Shown here: positions 7,418-11,106 of the stretch, one piece after another
Layout of the letters: each line of letters begins with the position of its first letter
Position numbering within the stretch: the first letter of the stretch is position 1
From: Planctomycetota bacterium
GTDB taxonomy: Bacteria > Planctomycetota > Planctomycetia > Planctomycetales > Planctomycetaceae
Assembly (NCBI GenBank): GCA_023429275.1
Contig: JAEYWB010000307.1
Location: 1-11,106, forward strand
DNA: 11,106 nucleotides
Reading direction: 5' to 3'
The notes under the pieces: model-generated
What the model was told of the DNA's origin: nothing
What the model saw: the letters and a program-made list of their open reading frames with translations, nothing else
Database searches by the model: none
Translations under genes and position numbers: made by a program

Positions 7418-7829
7418 GAAACTGGCCCCGGACTGCGGCGATCACTTGTCCGATCCTACGTCGTCGCTCGCGATGCCGGGAACGAAATGTCACCCGGACC
7501 ACCGGGAAACCCAGCCTGTGAGACCATCCGCACAGATGGACGGCCCGCCCGCTCCGTAGAGCGACCTCACAGGCCGCCCACTGGGCGACCAGTCCCACAA
7601 ACGCCGATCCAGGGCCACGGTCAGACGTGCGAATCCGGAACTGGGCCGGCCAGCAACGCTCGTGCGACCTATGAGGTACCTATGAGGTCGCACTACGGAC
7701 CAATCGACGCGTTCTGACCGACGGTGGAGCCACATTCAGGGAATCTCGTCGCTGTGCCACCTTCAAACAGCTGGCTCGGCGGTTGTGTGCATTCCAGGGC
7801 CTGACGAACCCGTTGGTGATGCCACCACG
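7418..7829. other. divergent gap upstream of the DUF1559 pair
   Basis: Small open frames cross this stretch on both strands, but their composition is biased and I recognise none. It holds a 32-base palindrome at 7662-7693 (listed separately). The promoter of the DUF1559 pair should lie near its left end, where a TAGGAT on the minus strand is the only weak -10 candidate, without a good -35 partner. Confidence 0.35.
7662..7693. promoter_or_regulatory. operator-like palindrome made of a tandem 11-mer
   Basis: GTGCGACCT (7662-7670) is the exact reverse complement of AGGTCGCAC (7685-7693), and the 14 bases between hold a second perfect palindrome, AGGTACCT (7674-7681). The same stretch is also two perfect head-to-tail copies of ACCTATGAGGT (7667-7677 and 7678-7688). 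It lies between two divergent transcription units, about 245 bases from one start and 137 from the other promoter. A binding site for a dimeric regulator is the simplest reading; no regulator gene is nearby to support it. Confidence 0.4.
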
Positions 7830-7858
7830 TTGGAACTGGACGAAAGCGGGGTTAGACT
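7830..7858 (+). promoter_or_regulatory. sigma-70-type promoter of the 386-residue gene
   Basis: TTGGAA (7830-7835) and TAGACT (7853-7858) each match four of six consensus bases and are exactly 17 bases apart. Transcription would begin near 7865, about 37 bases before the ATG at 7902. This placement argues against the in-frame upstream ATG at 7785, which would lie before the promoter. Confidence 0.6.
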
Positions 7859-7901
7859 CGCATTTCCCGCCCTGATCCTTCCTCCGGCCTCCTTCAGCAG
7901 C

Positions 7902-9062
7902 ATGTCCGCACCCGCCGCCTACGATGAACTGAGCCAGATCGCCCAGAACGGCAACTCCGCTGCCGCGTTCGACAAGCTCGCAGAGGTCCTCAAGGAGCGA
8001 AAGGACTATCACCGCCTCTTCGACGCCCGGATGCTCCGCCGGAAGTTCGAGCTGGGGCTCCCGCTGTCGCGTCCGGCTCAGCTGACGGACGTCCCGCAGG
8101 AACTCCGCAAGCAGGTCGAGGAGACGTATATCGCGGCCGCCCGCGAGGCCGGCGCCCTCTTCCTCGCCGAAGGGGATATCCCCTCCGCCTGGACCTACCT
8201 TTCGGTCATCCGCGAGCCGCAGCCGGTGGCGGATGCGATCGGGGCCTTGCCGATCCCGGGCCAGACCGACGAAAAGACCGAGGAACTGATGCACATCGCC
8301 CTCTTCCAGGGGGTCAACCCCGACAAGGGGCTGTCGATGTCGCTGAAGCTTCACGGCACCTGCAGCACGATCACGGCGCTCGACCAGTCGCTCCCGAACC
8401 TCAAGCCCGAGCAGCGGGCCGCCTGTGCGGCGACCATGGTCCGCACCCTCTACGCCGACCTCGTCGAGAACGTCCGCCGGCATGTCGAGCAGCGGATGGC
8501 GATGGTCTCTCCCGATGCGTCGCTCCGTGAGCTGATCTCCGGGCGGGACTGGCTGTTCGAGGGATCGAACTACCACATCGACGTTTCGCACCTCAATTCG
8601 GTCGTCCGCTTCGCGCGATCGATCGAGCCTCCTGCGAAGGAGATCGACCTGGCTCTCCAGCTGTCGGAGTACGGCGCCAAGCTGGATCCGCAGCTGCAGT
8701 ATCCGGGCGACCCGCCGTTCGAGGATTTCTACCGCGCTCATGTCCAGTTCTTCCGCGTCCTTCTCGACAAGGGGCGCGCGGACGCCCTGCAGTACTTCCG
8801 GGAAAAGCTGGCTCATGAGCCGGATGAGGCGGACAAGCCGATCCTGGCGTACGTTCTCGTCGACCTCCTGATGCGCAGCGGGGGACTGAGCGAAGCGGTC
8901 GATGTCGCCGCCGAGCATCTGACACGGGTCGGAGACGAGAGCAAGTTTTCGTTCGCCGATCTGTGCCGGCAGGCGGGCCGCCTCGATGTCCTGCAGAAGG
9001 TCGCACGGGAACAGAACGATCCGGTGACATTCCTCGGAGCGCTGCTGACGAAGGCGACATAG
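7902..9062 (+). CDS. helical protein of unknown function, TPR-like
   Basis: I do not recognise this 386-residue protein as a named family. It has no signal peptide or membrane segment and is almost entirely predicted helix. Short paired helices (for example 4-32, 69-103, 274-306 and 313-343, the latter with A.YF.EKLAHEPDEADKP.LAYVLVDLLMRSG) resemble tetratricopeptide-type repeats, so a scaffold or protein-binding role in the cytoplasm is possible. The middle part (about 120-235) is different: it has a histidine-containing run from HIALFQG to KLHGTCSTI and a distinctive RDWLFEGSNYHIDVSHLNS (215-233), which could be a conserved surface. The start at 7902 is chosen over 7785 because the preceding codons do not look coding and a promoter lies between the two. 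It stands alone, with a hairpin after it and no linked partner. Coding is well supported by length and codon use; function is not. Confidence 0.85.
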   Translation: MSAPAAYDELSQIAQNGNSAAAFDKLAEVLKERKDYHRLFDARMLRRKFELGLPLSRPAQLTDVPQELRKQVEETYIAAAREAGALFLAEGDIPSAWTYLSVIREPQPVADAIGALPIPGQTDEKTEELMHIALFQGVNPDKGLSMSLKLHGTCSTITALDQSLPNLKPEQRAACAATMVRTLYADLVENVRRHVEQRMAMVSPDASLRELISGRDWLFEGSNYHIDVSHLNSVVRFARSIEPPAKEIDLALQLSEYGAKLDPQLQYPGDPPFEDFYRAHVQFFRVLLDKGRADALQYFREKLAHEPDEADKPILAYVLVDLLMRSGGLSEAVDVAAEHLTRVGDESKFSFADLCRQAGRLDVLQKVAREQNDPVTFLGALLTKAT

Positions 9063-9074
9063 TTGTCGAGGCGT

Positions 9075-9091
9075 CGTGGTGCTTCGCCACG
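9075..9091 (+). terminator. small hairpin after the 386-residue gene
   Basis: CGTGG (9075-9079) pairs with CCACG (9087-9091), and a G-U and a G-C pair can extend the stem into the loop. It begins 12 bases beyond the stop codon at 9062. There is no T run, so its role as a terminator is uncertain. Confidence 0.3.
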
Positions 9092-9099
9092 GGATCAGC

Positions 9100-9130
9100 C
9101 ACAGAGAGGACACACAGAGGACACAGAGAG
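9100..9130. repeat. REP-like CACAGAGGACACAGAG repeat, left arm
   Basis: Two overlapping units of the motif, CACAGAGAGGACA and CACAGAGGACACAGAG, sit side by side. The second (9113-9128) is complementary to 9195-9210 at 15 of 16 positions, so the two blocks can close a loop of about 66 bases. Together they look like a small palindromic intergenic element. Confidence 0.5.
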
Positions 9131-9194
9131 TCGGTCGGGGCGATCGATCACGGTTCGACGTCTGCATCCCGCTGCCGACATCGTGTGAAATGGA

Positions 9195-9218
9195 CTCTGA
9201 GTCCTCTGTGCCCTCTGT
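9195..9218. repeat. REP-like repeat, right arm
   Basis: CTCTGAGTCCTCTGTG (9195-9210) is the inverted partner of the block at 9113-9128 and an exact copy of the repeat at 105-120. The following CCCTCTGT looks like a further partial unit. The element ends about 95 bases before the sugar-binding lipoprotein gene. Confidence 0.5.
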
Positions 9219-9265
9219 TGGCAACAACCGCTGTCAAGCGCTGTCGCCAATCTGGATCGGCCGTT

Positions 9266-9271
9266 TATGAT
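9266..9271 (+). promoter_or_regulatory. possible -10 box of the binding-protein gene
   Basis: TATGAT matches five of six bases of the -10 consensus and lies 41 bases before the ATG at 9313. No good -35 hexamer is found 16-18 bases upstream (GTCGCC at 17), so the promoter may need an activator or be a chance match. Confidence 0.3.
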
Positions 9272-9312
9272 GCCGCGTCAACAACAGTCCTGACGCCCGC
9301 TCTGGATGTGCC

Positions 9313-10194
9313 ATGCTTCGATTCCGCGGCCCCGGTCTCGCTCTTCTCGTCCTCCTGCTCGGCTGCTCCTCGGGGAGTCCGTCGAGCCCCGCCCCTGGGA
9401 CGACTCCCGGGACCGGAGCCGGTACGACGCCGGCCGCGGCTCCCGCGGGCTTTGAACGAAAAATCGGCGTCTCGCTGCTCACGTTCAAGAATCCCTTCTT
9501 CAAGGTCATCGCCGACAACATCGAGGCGGAGGGAGAGAAACACGGTTACAAGGCGATCCCGCTGAGCGCCGACGAAGACCCTGCGAGGCAGTCCGAGCAG
9601 GTGAAGGACTTCGTCGCCCAGAAGGTGTCGGCGATCGTCATCAGCCCCTGCGTCGCGAAAGCGATCGTGCCGGTGATCCAGGAGGCGAACGAGGCCGGTA
9701 TTCCGGTCTTTACGGTCGACATTCCCTGCCGGGAGGAGGGAGTCGATATCGTCTGCCAGGTCGCGACCGACAACTTCAACGGCGGCGAACAGGCGGGAGC
9801 CGCCATGATCGAGGCCCTTGGCGAACAGGGGGGCAAGGTGGCGATCATCGACTACAAGCAGGCGGAGTCCTGCATCCTCCGCGTCGAAGGATTCCGCAAG
9901 GCTATCAACGCCCACAACGAGAGAGCGGGAGGCAAAGGGAAGATCGAGATCGCCGTGGAACTCGACGGAGGGGGGGATAAGGCAATCGGGCTCCGCGCAA
10001 TGGACGACGCCCTTCAATCGACCTCCGATCTGCGAGGTGTGTTCGCCATCAACGATCCTTCGGCACTCGGAGCTCGCGCCGCGATCGAAAAGGCCATGAA
10101 GGAGGACTCCATCGTCATCGTCGGCTTCGACGGACAGCCGGAAGGGCGGCAGGCGATCCGCGACGGCAAGATCTACGCCGACCCGATCCAGTAA
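9313..10194 (+). CDS. sugar ABC transporter substrate-binding lipoprotein, cut short by TAA
   Basis: A periplasmic binding protein of the RbsB type (Peripla_BP_4) that would capture a sugar for an ABC importer. Residues 1-18 are a lipoprotein signal (RFRG, hydrophobic run, LLGC with C18 as the lipidated residue). A proline/threonine-rich linker follows (about 20-46), then the two-lobed domain from IGVSLLTFKNPFF (51-63), with VSAIVISPC, GIPVFTVDIP, ATDNFNGGEQAG, FAINDPSALGA and VGFDGQPEG as typical landmarks. The frame ends with TAA at 10192-10194 after YADPIQ, right where ribose-binding proteins continue with a PD(K/Q)(M/I)G helix. That helix is encoded in the same frame after the stop (see 10195-10347). 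The 293-residue product lacks the final helix and strand and may be unstable. The permease and ATPase genes are not in the window. Nonsense mutation, readthrough or a base error are the choices. Confidence 0.85.
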   Translation: MLRFRGPGLALLVLLLGCSSGSPSSPAPGTTPGTGAGTTPAAAPAGFERKIGVSLLTFKNPFFKVIADNIEAEGEKHGYKAIPLSADEDPARQSEQVKDFVAQKVSAIVISPCVAKAIVPVIQEANEAGIPVFTVDIPCREEGVDIVCQVATDNFNGGEQAGAAMIEALGEQGGKVAIIDYKQAESCILRVEGFRKAINAHNERAGGKGKIEIAVELDGGGDKAIGLRAMDDALQSTSDLRGVFAINDPSALGARAAIEKAMKEDSIVIVGFDGQPEGRQAIRDGKIYADPIQ

Positions 10195-10347
10195 CCCGAC
10201 AAGATGGGGGTCGAAGTCGTCCGGGCGATCGTTGCCTACTCGAAGGGGGAAGAGGTTCCGAAGGAACTCAAGATCCCGACCACCCTGTACAGGAAGGCTG
10301 ATGCCGAAAAGGAATTCTCGGACGCTCCTTCCAAGGCCGGCCTGTAG
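10195..10347 (+). pseudogene. in-frame continuation of the binding protein beyond TAA
   Basis: Directly after the TAA, without any shift of frame, 50 codons run to TAG at 10345-10347. They begin PDKMGVEVVRAIVAYSKG and contain EEVPKELKIPTTLYRKAD, which is what the C terminus of an RbsB-type protein looks like (compare LPDQIGAKGVETADKVLKGE in E. coli RbsB). With one sense codon in place of the TAA the protein would have 344 residues and a complete fold. The GC-rich hairpin at 10337-10352 covers the second stop codon, which suggests that the original gene ended there. The coding signature is well kept, so the interruption is recent, is suppressed, or is not real. Confidence 0.75.
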
Positions 10348-10352
10348 GCCGG
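10337..10352 (+). terminator. GC hairpin over the second stop codon
   Basis: CCGGCC (10337-10342) and GGCCGG (10347-10352) form a perfect 6-base-pair stem with the 4-base loop TGTA. The TAG that ends the extended binding-protein frame lies in loop and stem. No T run follows. Confidence 0.4.
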
Positions 10353-10379
10353 AGTTCCTGTCTGTGTCCCGGACCTCAC

Positions 10380-10403
10380 CGACAGTTCCCTCGGGAGCTG
10401 TCG
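10380..10403 (+). terminator. strong hairpin before the DinB gene
   Basis: CGACAGTTCCC (10380-10390) pairs with GGGAGCTGTCG (10393-10403) over ten Watson-Crick pairs and one G-U pair; the two innermost bases may open to give a 4-base loop. It lies 33 bases beyond the stop at 10347 and 28 bases before the DinB-family start. It probably ends the binding-protein transcript, although only a short AATT follows it. Confidence 0.45.
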
Positions 10404-10430
10404 AATTCCACCTCAACCTGCGGTTTCGTC

Positions 10431-10919
10431 ATGTTCGAATCGGAAGTCGCCCTCCATCGCCTGAACCGGACTTACCTGGACCGGCTGGTGGCGGACTATC
10501 CCGAGGCCGAACTGGACGTGCAGCCGCATCCCGGCCTGCATTCGTGCCGCTGGATCCTCGCCCACCTGGCGATTGTCTCGGAGGCCTGTCTCAAGCAGCT
10601 TGGCGAAGCGACGGAGAGTCCGGCCGCATGGTTTGCCTCCTACGGCCCTTCGACCGCCCCGGGGTCGCATCCGACCGTCCGGCCTTCACGGGAGGCGCTC
10701 CTGGCGGCCATCGAGAAGGGTTACGACCGGCTGATCGCCGCGGCGAAGAGCGCGCCCGCGGAGGTGCTTGCCGCTCCCCACGGGATCGAGCGGCTGACCT
10801 GGACGGGGCTGGTCACCCGGGGGGAACTGATCTCGCATGTCCTGGCGACGCACTTTGCCCTGCACCTCGGCCAGCTCTCGACGCTGCGGCGGCTGAGAGG
10901 GTTCGAACCCCTGTTCTGA
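10431..10919 (+). CDS. DinB-family (DinB_2-type) protein
   Basis: A 162-residue protein with the four-helix layout of the DinB/YfiT-like superfamily. Proteins of this superfamily bind a metal through three histidines, and several are thiol-dependent S-transferases; the activity of most is unknown. Likely ligands here are H45 in WILAHLAIVSE and H141 plus H145 in ISHVLATHFALHLGQLS, the typical HxxxH of the last helix. W41 and the GQL after the last histidine are also usual. It has no signal peptide or membrane segment, so it should be cytoplasmic. The length is normal for the family. The ATG at 10431 has no visible ribosome binding site, and two hairpins separate it from the binding-protein gene upstream, so a joint transcript is unlikely. 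The family is assigned from pattern, not from a profile search. Confidence 0.85.
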   Translation: MFESEVALHRLNRTYLDRLVADYPEAELDVQPHPGLHSCRWILAHLAIVSEACLKQLGEATESPAAWFASYGPSTAPGSHPTVRPSREALLAAIEKGYDRLIAAAKSAPAEVLAAPHGIERLTWTGLVTRGELISHVLATHFALHLGQLSTLRRLRGFEPLF

Positions 10920-10969
10920 ATCGGTCACTCCGTTCCGCGGCAAGCTGGTCGAATTGCCGGCGATCTCCT

Positions 10970-10975
10970 CATAAT
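10970..10975 (+). promoter_or_regulatory. possible -10 box of the Tat-signal gene
   Basis: CATAAT matches five of six -10 consensus bases and lies 66 bases before the ATG at 11041. No convincing -35 hexamer stands at 16-18 bases, so this is only a candidate. Confidence 0.25.
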
Positions 10976-11040
10976 GAGAGTTCGCACGGAGGTGGCGCTC
11001 GTCCAGGGAGGTTCGCAGTTCTCGCAGCGGAACGAACCGA

Positions 11041-11106
11041 ATGTCGTCAACAACCCGTCGTGATTTTCTGAAGGTCTCGGCTTCCTCGGGAGGGGCGGCT
11101 CTCCTC
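11041..11106 (+). CDS. start of a Tat-exported protein (runs off the window)
   Basis: The last 66 bases are an open frame of 22 codons from ATG, running off the right edge. It begins MSSTTRRDFLKVSA and continues with small and hydrophobic residues (SSGGAALL). This is a textbook twin-arginine signal: the RR at residues 6-7 followed by DFLK and the start of a hydrophobic stretch. The product should therefore fold in the cytoplasm and be exported by the Tat system. In planctomycetes such starts are common on Gfo/Idh/MocA-type oxidoreductases, DUF1501 proteins and sulfatase-like enzymes, and the sequence here does not allow a choice. No in-frame ATG or GTG lies between the upstream TGA at 10975-10977 and 11041. 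The ribosome binding site is weak (GGAA about ten bases before the ATG). Confidence 0.75.
   Translation, partial: MSSTTRRDFLKVSASSGGAALL

Noticed and set aside
7490..7735. Minus-strand open frame of 81 codons in the divergent gap
   Set aside because: Tryptophan- and arginine-rich translation without a domain, no ribosome binding site, and it runs over the 7662-7693 palindrome.
7680..9227. Minus-strand open frame (515 codons) opposite the 386-residue gene
   Set aside because: It runs across promoter, gene and repeat without regard to their limits and has antisense-like composition. The plus-strand gene has a promoter and better codon use.

Overview
The window looks like a piece of a planctomycete chromosome. 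The main reasons are two tandem DUF1559 (SBP_bac_10-type) genes, a family hugely expanded in Planctomycetota, a threonyl-tRNA synthetase with a large extra segment in its catalytic domain, GC-rich coding sequence, several genes without a clear Shine-Dalgarno site, and loosely packed single genes rather than long operons. The exact genus cannot be told from the sequence alone. I found no tRNA, rRNA, CRISPR array, transposase or phage gene.

Layout, left to right. Positions 146-1873 (minus) encode a soluble hybrid sensor kinase (PAS, HisKA, HATPase, receiver). Positions 2105-2287 (minus) encode a 60-residue CsbD-family stress protein with a strong ribosome binding site and a terminator-like hairpin behind it. 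A 560-base gap holding several hairpins leads to thrS (2848-5031, plus), which has a good sigma-70-type promoter at 2686-2714 and a structured leader. A hairpin follows thrS. Two DUF1559 paralogues (7417 down to 5270, minus) form a likely two-gene operon; both carry four predicted membrane helices where the family normally has a pilin-like leader. A 484-base divergent gap holds a 32-base palindrome built from a tandem 11-mer, and a clear promoter for the next gene. Positions 7902-9062 (plus) encode a helical protein of unknown function. A short gap with CACAGAGGACACAGAG-type inverted repeats precedes a sugar-binding lipoprotein gene (9313-10194, plus). Its reading frame is cut by a TAA and then continues in frame for 50 homologous-looking codons to 10347. 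A DinB-family protein (10431-10919, plus) follows, and the window ends inside a gene that starts with a Tat signal peptide (11041 onward).

The genes do not form one pathway: this is an ordinary chromosomal region with signalling, stress, translation and transport genes side by side. The points most worth checking are the in-frame stop in the binding protein and the thrS leader. That leader is predicted to begin almost at the transcription start with a hairpin whose loop reads like a threonine tRNA anticodon loop, which suggests autoregulation similar in idea to the E. coli thrS operator.
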